From Burkholderia sp. MS389 (GTDB taxonomy: Bacteria; Pseudomonadota; Gammaproteobacteria; Burkholderiales; Burkholderiaceae): DNA of 64,000 nucleotides. The stretch lies in contig NZ_CP045996.1 of NCBI RefSeq assembly GCF_016899425.1, positions 496,001 through 560,000 of the forward strand. Direction: 5' to 3'. The notes below the pieces were generated by a model. It ran no database searches and had not been told where the DNA came from. It saw nothing but the letters and a program-made list of their open reading frames with translations. How positions within the stretch are numbered: position 1 is the stretch's first letter; every line of letters begins with the position of its first letter. The translations under genes were made by a program, and so were the position numbers. Shown in pieces: positions 51,706 to 60,075 of the stretch.

Positions 51706-52940
51706 CGTGCGCTCCGCGAGGCAAGCGCCGTGCGGCGCACCACCACGAACAGCACCGCGAGCAGCACGACCGGCCCGATCTGCGGCAGCTTCATCAGCCG
51801 GTTCAGCATTTCGAAGATGGGCAGCAGCCACGCCAGCACGAGGATGCCCTGGTCGCCGGGCAGCCAGCCTTCGTCGAGACCGTGCGCGATCAGGCAGAAG
51901 ACCGCGATGCCGAGCCACGTCAGTTCGTAGTTCCACAGGTACGGCGTCGTCAGCAGCGTGGCGACCGCCAGCACCGCGCCGCGCAGTCGCATGTCGCGCG
52001 TGCGGCGCCATACGTCGACGGCCGCGGCGAGTGCGACGAGCGCGACCGCCGCCTGCGCGGCCAGCGCGGCCGCCACCGGCGCGCCCGCCAGCCGCAGCGC
52101 GGCGAACGGCGTCGGCGACGCGAGCCAGTACGACGCGAGCATGAAGTGCTGCTCGCGCACCGTCGACATCGCATGACTCAACCCGTGCAGCGCGGCGGGG
52201 CCGGCCAGTGCGACGCCGGCGGCCGCGAACAGCGTCGCGCTGAGCCCGGCCGCCGCGAAGGTGCGCCATGCGCGCGTCGCGATCAGCACGAACGGGAACA
52301 CGACCGCGAGTTGCGGCTTGATCGCGAGCAGCCCGATCAGCACGCCCGCCACGACCGGACGCTTGCCGAGCAGATGCAGCGCGAGCGCGGCGAGGCCGGC
52401 GGTCAGGATGCTGTTCTGGCCGAACAGCGCGGACATGCACACGGCCGAATACGCGACGACGACGAGCGCCGCGGCGCGCGGCACGGGAAGATGCGCGCGC
52501 AGCCCCGACAACCGCGAGACGGCGAACGCGTAGCATAAAAGACTGCCCGCGAAAAAGAGGAAGTAAGCGGGCAGGAAAGGCACGAGGGCAACCGGAGCGA
52601 TGAACAGCAGCATCGTCGGCGGATAGAGCCAGGGAAGCGGCCGGTTTTGCAGATACGCACCGAAGTGCGCGAACTCGGCCTGCAGGAATGACGACGTGTC
52701 GTAGGCCGCCGCGGCGTGGCCTTGCAACACGAGATGCGATGCGGTCCAGAAGACCGAGAAGTCGGTGCCGGGGCGGGCGGTGGCGTTCGACGTGAAGCCG
52801 TCGGTCACGACACCCCAGACGATCAGCAGCGCAACGAAGAGCGCCAGCATGATGCAGCTGTACGGAATGATCCGGTCGGCCGTCAGCCATTGAGCACAGC
52901 GTATTGCGCGATCGCGCGTTCCACGATTGGCTGTGTACAT
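51702..52940 (-). CDS. GT87/DUF2029-family membrane glycosyltransferase (first copy)
   Basis: A 412-residue paralogue of the next gene product: GTDFSVFWTASHLVLQG with the likely catalytic Asp, LPWLYPPTMLLFIAPVA, LAIKPQLAVVFPFVLI and TPYLWNYELTWLG. About ten helices. It starts the glycosylation operon (two GT87 genes, GtrB, GtrA). The ATG at 52940 is chosen because the first helix follows; the ribosome site is poor. The long gene-free stretch upstream would contain its promoter. Confidence 0.83.
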   Translation of the reverse strand: MYTANRGTRDRAIRCAQWLTADRIIPYSCIMLALFVALLIVWGVVTDGFTSNATARPGTDFSVFWTASHLVLQGHAAAAYDTSSFLQAEFAHFGAYLQNRPLPWLYPPTMLLFIAPVALVPFLPAYFLFFAGSLLCYAFAVSRLSGLRAHLPVPRAAALVVVAYSAVCMSALFGQNSILTAGLAALALHLLGKRPVVAGVLIGLLAIKPQLAVVFPFVLIATRAWRTFAAAGLSATLFAAAGVALAGPAALHGLSHAMSTVREQHFMLASYWLASPTPFAALRLAGAPVAAALAAQAAVALVALAAAVDVWRRTRDMRLRGAVLAVATLLTTPYLWNYELTWLGIAVFCLIAHGLDEGWLPGDQGILVLAWLLPIFEMLNRLMKLPQIGPVVLLAVLFVVVRRTALASRSAR

Positions 52941-53988
52941 GATGCCCCGTCTGTGGTGTGGCCGCGTGGTCTGTCGCGGCCGTTCGATGTTGTCGTGCCT
53001 GCGGATCGATCGCTCTGAAATGGCGTTGTCCGTGAATTCATTGTTGAAGAAAAAAACGCGTGATGCAAACCAGGCACGGCCGGACGGCATTGAATGTGTT
53101 CAGCGATTCGGGCGAAAACCGCCATTTCTGGTATGAGAAAACGCCGCCTCCGGAATTTGTGTTTCTGGCCTGAAACATTCCGTGATTTTTACCGACCGGG
53201 CATGCCGCCGAACCCGCGACGCTCGGGCAACGCGCGGCGTTCGGGAAAATCCCGAGAAAATTTTTTAGGCCCTTTGTGCAGCGCGATGACGGGGTTTCAT
53301 GCGGGCTGCATGCGCCCGACCCGCATATATCAAAGTTGAAACATTTCGGCAGCCGAGCGTTTGACGGGCTGGCGTGCGGATCGCCGAAACCCTTGGTACG
53401 CCTCGATTCCGCCCAGGATGGTCCGCTCTTTGCGTAAGCGTTGGCACGGCAGTCGACGACGTGGCGAGCGGGCGGTTCAGGCAACAGGCAGCGGAACCGG
53501 CTCGCGAATCGCCTGCGGCAAGGATGGTCCGGAGCGCGTCGGGGAACAGCGGCTCCAGATCCATCAACCGCGGGAACCGTCGTCGAACGACCCACCAGAC
53601 CTGGCAGCTTCCGGGCAATAAGAAATCGGCATGGCAGTACATGGGGAATAAAAATGAACGACCACAGCACATCGCGGATCGCAAGCCGCGTTAAAGACAC
53701 ATTGCAGCTTTGCCGGGAGTTCCTCTCCCGTTCAACCGGATTCCATGCGTCGAATGGCCGTCGTGCCGTTCCGGTCGCTCGACCTGCCCGATTCATCCGG
53801 CCGGTCGGACCGTACACGCGTCTCTCATGCTCCGTCTCGCCGATACCCGTTCGTACGAACCGCGGTAGTCCGCCCCGTTTCCGCGACTGATTGTCGGCTT
53901 CCGATTTCTAGCGTAGTGCCGGTGGTGCCCACCCCCGACGTCTTGACCGACGAAGGGTATTTCATAGCAGTCCGAAAGGAGAGTGCTC
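52941..53988. other. Gene-free stretch of about 1 kb between glycosylation and tad operons
   Basis: Frames up to 259 codons exist on the minus strand, but they lack ribosome sites and family resemblance and are probably chance GC-rich frames. The stretch contains a plus-strand terminator-like hairpin at 53241-53266 and must hold the promoters for both operons. TTGACC near 53944 is 16 bases from TAGCAG, a weak promoter candidate for flp. Confidence 0.55.
53241..53266 (+). terminator. Terminator-like hairpin with U-tract in the flp upstream region
   Basis: TCGGGA-AAA-TCCCGA (53241-53255) is a perfect six-base-pair stem, followed by GAAAA and six T (53261-53266). It is oriented for plus-strand transcription although no plus-strand gene lies before it, so it may end a small RNA or attenuate a long flp leader. 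Confidence 0.55.
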
Positions 53989-54180
53989 ATGTCAAGAATC
54001 ATCGAAAAGATCGCGTGGTTCGTCCAGGATCAGGACGGCGTGACGGCCATTGAATACGGCCTGATCGCCGCGCTGATCGCAATCGGCATCGTCGCCGCGC
54101 TGGCGACGGTCGGTACGGATCTGAAGACCGTGTTCAGCACGATCGCCGCGGATCTGGACTCGGCGGTAGCAGGCCTCTGA
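53989..54180 (+). CDS. flp: Flp-type pilin 1
   Basis: A 63-residue Flp/Fap prepilin. The processing site is visible as DG-VTAIEYGLIAA, with the conserved Glu-Tyr after cleavage, followed by the hydrophobic helix LIAALIAIGIVAAL. AAGGAG precedes the ATG. It begins the tad operon. It is nearly the same as the second pilin and is the structural subunit candidate for type IVb (Flp) pili. Confidence 0.9.
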   Translation: MSRIIEKIAWFVQDQDGVTAIEYGLIAALIAIGIVAALATVGTDLKTVFSTIAADLDSAVAGL

Positions 54181-54328
54181 TGGACGGTACGACGAACGGT
54201 TTGTCCGATCGTTCGAATCGTTCGTCGGCGCCACACGGCATCAACGATATTCCTCGACGTATCGATGCACGGTCGTCCGACCAGCCGGTGCGCGAGGGTT
54301 TTGAAAGTCACCACGCAAGGAGAACACC

Positions 54329-54520
54329 ATGTCCAAGTTCATTCAACAAGCCGGCCGTTTCATTCGCGACGAAGACGGCGTGACCGCCATCGAATACGGC
54401 CTGATCGCCGCGCTGATCGCCATCGGCATCATCGCCGCGCTGTCGACCATCGGGAAGGACCTCAAGACCGTGTTCAGCACGATCGCGGCCGACCTCGATT
54501 CGGCGGTTGCAGGCATCTGA
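54329..54520 (+). CDS. flp: Flp-type pilin 2
   Basis: A 63-residue prepilin almost identical to pilin 1 over its mature part (DG-VTAIEYGLIAALIAIGI; DLKTVFSTIAADLDSAVAG). CAAGGAG lies before the ATG. The 148-base gap from pilin 1 contains no gene. The pair looks like a recent tandem duplication, giving higher pilin dosage or antigenic variants. Confidence 0.9.
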   Translation: MSKFIQQAGRFIRDEDGVTAIEYGLIAALIAIGIIAALSTIGKDLKTVFSTIAADLDSAVAGI

Positions 54521-54603
54521 TGCACCGCGCCGCGGGCGGCTCGGCTGGTGCAGCATTCGAGCCGTCCCCGGCCATCCCGATCAACCGGAAACCGGAGACC
54601 ATC

Positions 54604-54810
54604 ATGCAAGCCTTCGCGCGTGTCGCCCGTCGCTGGATCGCCGACGAACGGGGTGTGACGTCGATCGAATATGCATTGCTCGCGTCGATGTTCGCCGTCG
54701 CGGTACTGGGCAGCGTCGTCACGCTGAAGGGCTCGCTCGTCGATACGTACGAGATGATCGCCGCGGCCGTGAGCGCCGCCTTGACCACCGCATTGTCCAT
54801 GGTTTCCTGA
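54604..54810 (+). CDS. Divergent Flp-type pilin 3
   Basis: A 68-residue prepilin with the processing site ERG-VTSIEYALLAS and a less similar hydrophobic segment (MFAVAVLGSVVTL). It differs from pilins 1 and 2 at most mature positions and may be a minor pilin. GGAG precedes the ATG; an in-frame open region upstream is not coding-like. Confidence 0.82.
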   Translation: MQAFARVARRWIADERGVTSIEYALLASMFAVAVLGSVVTLKGSLVDTYEMIAAAVSAALTTALSMVS

Positions 54811-54838
54811 TCCACCGATTCGATACGCGAGGTTCGCC

Positions 54839-55378
54839 ATGTTTCCCGTTGCGCCGCCTTACCCGGTTCCGTTGTGCGTGACGCTGCTCGCGATCGCCGC
54901 GGCCAGTACGGACATCGCCAGCCGTCGCATTCCGAACCGCCTCGTGTTGCTCGGCCTGGCCGGCGCGCTGGTTGCGCAGTGCCTGCTGCACGGCGTGCTG
55001 GCCGGCGCGCTCGGATGGCTCGCCGGAGCCGCGACCGGCTTCGGCCTGCTGCTGCCGTTCTACCTGTTGCGCGGGATGGCGGCGGGCGACGTGAAGCTGA
55101 TGCTCGCGATCGGCGCATGGGTCGGCGCGGAAATGACGTTTTACATCGTGCTGGCCACGTTCGTGGCCGGCGGGGTCGGCGCCATCGCCTACGCGCTGCT
55201 GCGCGGGCGGATGCGCCAGATGTGGGCGAACGTGCGCACGCTGATCGTGCGGCGCTCGCGAGCGGCGCGCGCCGAGGCCGACGACGGCCCCGTCGAGATC
55301 GCGTCGGTCGGCACGCTGCCGTACGGCGTGGCGATCGCGGTCGGCACGCTGGGCATGCTGTTCGCGTCGTGCGCATAG
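54839..55378 (+). CDS. cpaA: Prepilin peptidase, TadV/CpaA (A24) family
   Basis: A 179-residue membrane protease. The two catalytic Asp residues are in AASTDIASRRIPN and GMAAGDVKLMLAIG (the GxxD/GD motif). It has about five or six helices and a cytosolic insert rich in Arg and Glu (about 120-155). It cleaves Flp prepilins and TadE/F pseudopilins. It follows pilin 3 by 28 bases. Confidence 0.9.
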   Translation: MFPVAPPYPVPLCVTLLAIAAASTDIASRRIPNRLVLLGLAGALVAQCLLHGVLAGALGWLAGAATGFGLLLPFYLLRGMAAGDVKLMLAIGAWVGAEMTFYIVLATFVAGGVGAIAYALLRGRMRQMWANVRTLIVRRSRAARAEADDGPVEIASVGTLPYGVAIAVGTLGMLFASCA

Positions 55379-55421
55379 CGCGGCGGATCCGCAACGAGGA
55401 CGCAACGAGGACGGAGCGACC

Positions 55422-56822
55422 ATGAACACGAACCACACCGAACCGAGACGCGACGCGCAGGTGGCACGCCTGCCCGATCCGCCGCCGTCGCGGGAGATCC
55501 ATACGAAGCTGGGCGCGCAGCTGCCCGCGGCGCCGCGCACGCTCGCGGAAACCGGCCTGAGCACGACGTTCGTCGCCGGCCTCGTGCTGAAGTCGACGCT
55601 GATGCTCGGCCGCCCGTCGTACGGCGACCTGGTCGAGCGGCACTGCCTGCCGCTCGCGGTGCTCGACGACGTCTTTGCGTTCCTGGTGCGCGAGCATCTC
55701 GTCGAGCTGACCCATCGCGGCGCGACCGATCTCGACGTCACGTTTCGCCTGACCGACGCGGGCCGCGTGCTCGCGCTCGAGGAACGGGAACGCAGCGGCT
55801 ACAGCGGTCCCGCGCCGGTCACGCTCGACGCGTATCTCGCGAACGTGGCCGCGCATTCGGTGCGCAAGCTGCACATCGGCCAGAGCGACGTGTGGGCGGC
55901 GTTCGAAGGCGTCGTGATCGACACGTCGATCCTCGACTCCGCCGCTGCCGCGCTGAACGCCGGCCGGCCGCTGCTGATCTACGGCCCGGCCGGCAGCGGC
56001 AAGACCTTCCTCGCCGAACGGCTCGGCACGCTGATGCATGGTCGCGTACCGATCCCGTACGCGATCTGCGCGGCCGGCGAAGTGATCCAGGTCTACGACC
56101 CGCTCCTGCATGTCGACGCAGCGTCGCAGGCCCGCGGCCAGTCGGTCGACCGTCGCTGGCGCCTGTGCGAACGGCCGGTCGTGATGTCCGGCGGCGAACT
56201 GACGCTCGGCGAGCTCGATCTTCGCCGCGACGAAGCGGCCGGCTTCTATCAGGCGCCGCCGCACATGAAGGCGAACATGGGCATGTACGTCGTCGACGAT
56301 CTCGGCCGCCAGCGCGTCGAGCCGCGCGACCTGCTCAACCGCTGGCTACGTCCGCTCGATCGCGGCGTCGATTTCATGACGCTCGAATCCGGCAACCGCT
56401 TCGTGATGCCGTTCGACGTATGGCCGGTGTTCTCGAGCAACCTGGCGCCGGAGCAGTTCTGCGACGACGCGTTCATGCGCCGCCTCGGCTCGAAGCTGCA
56501 CGTCGGCGCGATGTCGATCGATCACTACCGCGCCGTGTACGACGCGGCCTGCACGTCGCTCGGGCTCGTATCGGCGAGCGATGCTTTCGACTTCCTGCTG
56601 CACCGGCTGCATTTTCCGACCGGCAAGGCGTTTCTTGCCTGTTTCCCCGTGGATCTGCTGCGCCTGGTGGCCGCCGGTGCGCGGTATCGCGGCGATCCGC
56701 CCGAAGTGACGCACGACGCGCTTTACGACGCGTGGGCGAGCTATTTCGGCTCGGCGCCCGAACGTGACGACGGTCGTCCGCCGCCCGTCGAGCGCGGAGG
56801 CCGCACGTTCATCACCGGTTGA
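55422..56822 (+). CDS. AAA-type ATPase embedded in the tad operon
   Basis: A 466-residue soluble protein. An N-terminal winged-helix-like region (about 45-120; GRPSYGDLVERHCLPLAVLDDVF) precedes an AAA domain with Walker A GPAGSGKT (188-195) and Walker B-like YVVDD (289-293). It is not a secretion ATPase like TadA: there is no His box or Asp box. Canonical tad sets lack it, so it is an accessory here, perhaps a regulator or assembly remodeller. GAGGACGGAG-like sequence lies before the ATG, and it is co-directional within the pilus operon. Confidence 0.8.
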   Translation: MNTNHTEPRRDAQVARLPDPPPSREIHTKLGAQLPAAPRTLAETGLSTTFVAGLVLKSTLMLGRPSYGDLVERHCLPLAVLDDVFAFLVREHLVELTHRGATDLDVTFRLTDAGRVLALEERERSGYSGPAPVTLDAYLANVAAHSVRKLHIGQSDVWAAFEGVVIDTSILDSAAAALNAGRPLLIYGPAGSGKTFLAERLGTLMHGRVPIPYAICAAGEVIQVYDPLLHVDAASQARGQSVDRRWRLCERPVVMSGGELTLGELDLRRDEAAGFYQAPPHMKANMGMYVVDDLGRQRVEPRDLLNRWLRPLDRGVDFMTLESGNRFVMPFDVWPVFSSNLAPEQFCDDAFMRRLGSKLHVGAMSIDHYRAVYDAACTSLGLVSASDAFDFLLHRLHFPTGKAFLACFPVDLLRLVAAGARYRGDPPEVTHDALYDAWASYFGSAPERDDGRPPPVERGGRTFITG

Positions 56823-56857
56823 GCCGTTTCTTTCACGATTCGTCGAGGAGCATTGCC

Positions 56858-57697
56858 ATGAAAAACAGTCGAGCGCTCATGATGCTGGTCGTCGCGATGA
56901 TCGCGGGTCTCGCCGCGGTCGTGTTCGCGTCCCGCTGGCTGGTACAGACGTCCACGAGCTCGGTCACGTCCGTCGCGGTGGCCACCACCGACCTGAACCT
57001 GGGCGAACCGCTCGGGCCGAACCAGATCCACATGGTCAGCTGGCCGGCCGGCAGCGTGCCGACCGGCGCCTTCACCGATACGAAAGCGCTCGAAGGGCGC
57101 GTCGTGCGCACCAGCCTCGCGCGCGGCGAGCCGGTGATCGAGTCGAAGCTCGCGCCGGTCGGCACGAAGGGCGGGCTGTCCGCGGTGATCGCCGACGGCA
57201 GCCGCGCGATCACGGTGCGCGTGAACGACGTGGTCGGCGTCGCGGGCTTCGCGCTGCCGGGCAACTACGTCGACGTGATCGTCAACACGCAGGAACAGCA
57301 GGGCAAGACCGACGGGCAGAGCATCTCGAAGATCGTGCTCGAGCACATCCTCGTGCTCGCCGTCGCGCAGCAGGTCAGCCGCGACGACACGGCGCCGAAG
57401 GTGGTCAACGCGGTGACGCTCGAAGTCACGCCCGACCAGGCCGAACGGCTCGACCTCGCGCGCAGCGTCGGCACGCTGTCGCTCGTGCTGCGCAACCAGG
57501 TCGACCAGAAGACGCTGACCACCGGCGGCGCGACCAAGCTGACGCTGCTCGGCAAGGAGCCCGCACCGGCAGCGGCGCCGGCGCCCGTCCAGGTGCGGCC
57601 GGTCCGTGTGCACGTCGCGTCGCATGCGGCGCCGGAAGTGCGGCGCGACTGCGTCGGCGTGCTGACGGGCGTGAAGGGCAGCGTCGAGTGTTTCTGA
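56858..57697 (+). CDS. cpaB: Flp pilus assembly protein CpaB/RcpC
   Basis: A 279-residue periplasmic protein with an N-terminal membrane anchor (LMMLVVAMIAGLAAVVFAS), an SAF domain (about 40-100; VAVATTDLNLGEPL, GRVVRTSLARGEPV) and the CpaB/RcpC domain (ITVRVNDVVGVAGFALPGNYVDV). It works with the secretin at the outer membrane. AGGAG precedes the ATG. The C terminus carries a Cys pair (CVGVLTGVKGSVEC) that could form a disulfide. Confidence 0.9.
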   Translation: MKNSRALMMLVVAMIAGLAAVVFASRWLVQTSTSSVTSVAVATTDLNLGEPLGPNQIHMVSWPAGSVPTGAFTDTKALEGRVVRTSLARGEPVIESKLAPVGTKGGLSAVIADGSRAITVRVNDVVGVAGFALPGNYVDVIVNTQEQQGKTDGQSISKIVLEHILVLAVAQQVSRDDTAPKVVNAVTLEVTPDQAERLDLARSVGTLSLVLRNQVDQKTLTTGGATKLTLLGKEPAPAAAPAPVQVRPVRVHVASHAAPEVRRDCVGVLTGVKGSVECF

Positions 57698-57727
57698 AGC
57701 CAAACCAACCAGCCAGATAAACAAACC

Positions 57728-57751
57728 GGCCGCCGGCAACGCGCGGCGGCC
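57728..57751 (+). terminator. Hairpin between cpaB and the secretin gene
   Basis: GGCCGCCG and CGGCGGCC form a perfect eight-base-pair stem with an eight-base loop. There is no U-tract. A second stem, ACCGGC/GCCGGT, follows at about 57766-57782. They may stabilise mRNA ends or partly attenuate transcription into the secretin gene. Confidence 0.4.
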
Positions 57752-57801
57752 TTGGAAGTCGATAACCGGCACGGCGCCGGTCTCTCGGGGGATCAGACGA
57801 A

Positions 57802-59733
57802 ATGAAGATCAAACCGCAACGCACAGGTACCGGCCCACTGCGCACACGCGTCGCACGGGGCACGATGATGGCCGCGATCCTCTGTTCGGGATGGCTGACC
57901 GTATATGGCGCACTCGCCCAGGAAGGCATCGAATCGGCGGTGCTGACCAAGGGCGGCGCCAGCGCGCCCGCCGCGGCCGGCAAGGGGCCGATGCAGATGA
58001 CGATCAGCATGACGCCGGCGCCGGCCGCCGCGCCCGCCGCGTCGGCGGGGCCGCTGCGCGGGCCGAACTGCGTCGGCGCCGTGCGCGAATCGACCAGCGT
58101 CGCGGTGCCGCTCGGCAAGTCGCTGCTGGTGCCGATGCCGGAGCCGGTCCGCAACCGGACGATCGGCAATCCGGCCGTCGCGCAGGCGACGATGGTGTCG
58201 CCGCAGACGCTATACATCCTCGGGCTCGCGGTCGGCACGACCAACATGATCGTGCAGGGCAGGAGCGGCGCATGCCGCGTGATCGACGTCGCGGTCGGCG
58301 CGGACGCCGGCGGGCTGCAGGCGTCGCTGCTGCAACTGATGCCGAACGAGCGCGACATCCATGTGTCGACCGCGGCCGGCACGATCGTGCTGGCCGGCAC
58401 CGTGTCGAGCTCGCAGGCCGCGCAGCAGGCCGTGCAGATCGCCCATGCGTACGGCGACAGCGCGGGCGAAGGCGCGGGCGGCGGCAAGCAGGGCGGCGGC
58501 GTGCTCAACATGCTGAACGTCACGTCGCCGCAGCAGGTGATGCTCGAGGTGAAGGTGGCCGAGGTGTCGAAGACGCTGATCAACCAGATGGGCAGCGCGT
58601 TCAACATCCAGGGCGGCTTCGGTTCGTGGAGCGGCGCGCTGGTCAGCAACCTGCTTGCCGGTGTCGCGAGCGGCGCCATCTTCAACAAGGCGAACAACAA
58701 GCCGTTCAGCATCGCGGCCGACGCGCAGAACACCGACAACCTCGTGAAGATCCTCGCGGAGCCGAACCTCGTGACGATCAGCGGCCAGGAAGCGACGTTC
58801 CTCGCGGGCGGCAAGATCTTCATCCCGATCCCGCAGAGCGGCAGCAACGGCGTCTCGTCGATCACGCTGCAGGAAGAGGAGTTCGGCGTCGCGCTGAAGT
58901 TCACGCCGACGGTGCTGGCCAACGGCCGGATCAGCCTGAAGGTCGCGCCGGAAGTGTCGGAACTGTCGCAGACGGGCGTCACGCTGAGCGCGTCAAACAT
59001 CGGCGGCACGTCGATCCTGCCGCTGATCACCACGCGGCGCGCATCGACGACGGTGCAGATGAGCGACGGCGAATCGTTCGCGATCGGCGGGCTGATCAAG
59101 GACAACGCAAGCGGTGCGCTGAAGGCGATCCCCGGTGTCGGCGAAGTGCCGGTGCTCGGCGCGCTGTTCCGCAGCACGTCGTTCCAGCAGGACCGCACCG
59201 AGCTGATCTTCCTGATCACGCCGCACCTGGTGAAGCCGCTGCAGACGGCGGACGTCGCGCTGCCGACCGACAGCTTCTCGAAGCCGAGCGAAATCGACGT
59301 GTATGCGACCGGCAACATGGAAGGCCGCCGCGGCGTGCGCAAGGCAGGCGCCCAGCCGATGCAGCCCGCGAACGGTGCGGCCGCCGCGCCGCAGACACCG
59401 GCCCAGGCGCCGGCACCCGCTCCGGCGCCGAAATCGGAAGCACCGGTCGTGCCGGCCGCGCTGCCCGCGCCGCGCGCGCCGCAAGCCGACGTGCAGCAAC
59501 CGGTGCCGGCCGAGCCGCCGAAGGCGCCCGCGCCGGTCGCGGCCGCCGCGCCGCAGCCCGATGCGGCCACCGCGGCGCGCGTCGCACGCATCGAAGCCGC
59601 CGCCGCGCGTCTTGCGGCCGCCGGCGCCGAACCGTCGGACCAGCCGTCGGCGCGCACCAAGCACCGGACCGCGGCGGCGCCCAACGCGCAGATCGCGCGT
59701 ACGGGTGCGGAACCTCAGTCCACCGATCGTTGA
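57802..59733 (+). CDS. cpaC: Tad secretin CpaC/RcpA
   Basis: A 643-residue outer-membrane secretin. A signal peptide (about 1-40, ending near ALA) is followed by a pilotin/N-domain region (SVAVPLGKSLLVPMPEPV), a BON-like segment, and the secretin core (VMLEVKVAEVSKTLINQMG; PLITTRRASTTVQMSDGESFAIGGL; ELIFLITPHLVKPL). The last 130 residues are Ala/Pro-rich and vary in the family. It forms the pore through which the Flp pilus leaves the cell. Confidence 0.92.
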   Translation: MKIKPQRTGTGPLRTRVARGTMMAAILCSGWLTVYGALAQEGIESAVLTKGGASAPAAAGKGPMQMTISMTPAPAAAPAASAGPLRGPNCVGAVRESTSVAVPLGKSLLVPMPEPVRNRTIGNPAVAQATMVSPQTLYILGLAVGTTNMIVQGRSGACRVIDVAVGADAGGLQASLLQLMPNERDIHVSTAAGTIVLAGTVSSSQAAQQAVQIAHAYGDSAGEGAGGGKQGGGVLNMLNVTSPQQVMLEVKVAEVSKTLINQMGSAFNIQGGFGSWSGALVSNLLAGVASGAIFNKANNKPFSIAADAQNTDNLVKILAEPNLVTISGQEATFLAGGKIFIPIPQSGSNGVSSITLQEEEFGVALKFTPTVLANGRISLKVAPEVSELSQTGVTLSASNIGGTSILPLITTRRASTTVQMSDGESFAIGGLIKDNASGALKAIPGVGEVPVLGALFRSTSFQQDRTELIFLITPHLVKPLQTADVALPTDSFSKPSEIDVYATGNMEGRRGVRKAGAQPMQPANGAAAAPQTPAQAPAPAPAPKSEAPVVPAALPAPRAPQADVQQPVPAEPPKAPAPVAAAAPQPDAATAARVARIEAAAARLAAAGAEPSDQPSARTKHRTAAAPNAQIARTGAEPQSTDR

Positions 59734-59753
59734 AGCCATCCAAGGGGAAGCTC

Positions 59754-60050
59754 ATGAAATCCGCCTACCTCGTATTCGTGCGCCGCGCGGCGCTCGCCGT
59801 CCCGCTCGCGTTCGCGCTTGCCGGCTGCATGTCGTCGACCCCGGTGTGGGACAGCCGCTTCGGCGACTCGGTCCGCACCGTGATGCACGCCCAGATCATC
59901 GACCCGCATGCCGGCGAACATCCGGCGTCGGCGCCGGGGGTCGACGGCAGCGCCGCCGCGGCCGCGCTCGACAATTACGACAAGTCGTTCAAGCAGACCG
60001 TGCCGCCTGCCAATGCGTTCGTGATCGGCATCGGCAAGGCTACCCAATAA
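59754..60050 (+). CDS. Small lipoprotein of the tad operon
   Basis: A 98-residue protein with a lipoprotein signal: basic start, hydrophobic stretch and lipobox LAGC (Cys at about 25). The mature part (PVWDSRFGDSVRTVMHAQIIDP) matches the small conserved lipoproteins found after Burkholderia tad secretin genes; I cannot name the family more exactly. It could be a pilotin for the secretin (a CpaD/RcpB counterpart). Spacing to the secretin is 20 bases. Confidence 0.8.
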   Translation: MKSAYLVFVRRAALAVPLAFALAGCMSSTPVWDSRFGDSVRTVMHAQIIDPHAGEHPASAPGVDGSAAAAALDNYDKSFKQTVPPANAFVIGIGKATQ

Positions 60051-60075
60051 CGACGGCATGCTCAGGGAGAACGCC

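Noticed and set aside
53038..53817. 259-codon minus-strand frame in the flp upstream region
   Set aside because: No ribosome site, no family resemblance and a composition typical of chance frames in GC-rich DNA; a terminator hairpin lies inside it.
54604..54810. Third pilin as a TadE/TadF-type pseudopilin
   Set aside because: Its 68-residue length and position among flp genes fit a Flp pilin; the true TadE/F genes lie at 61361-62334.
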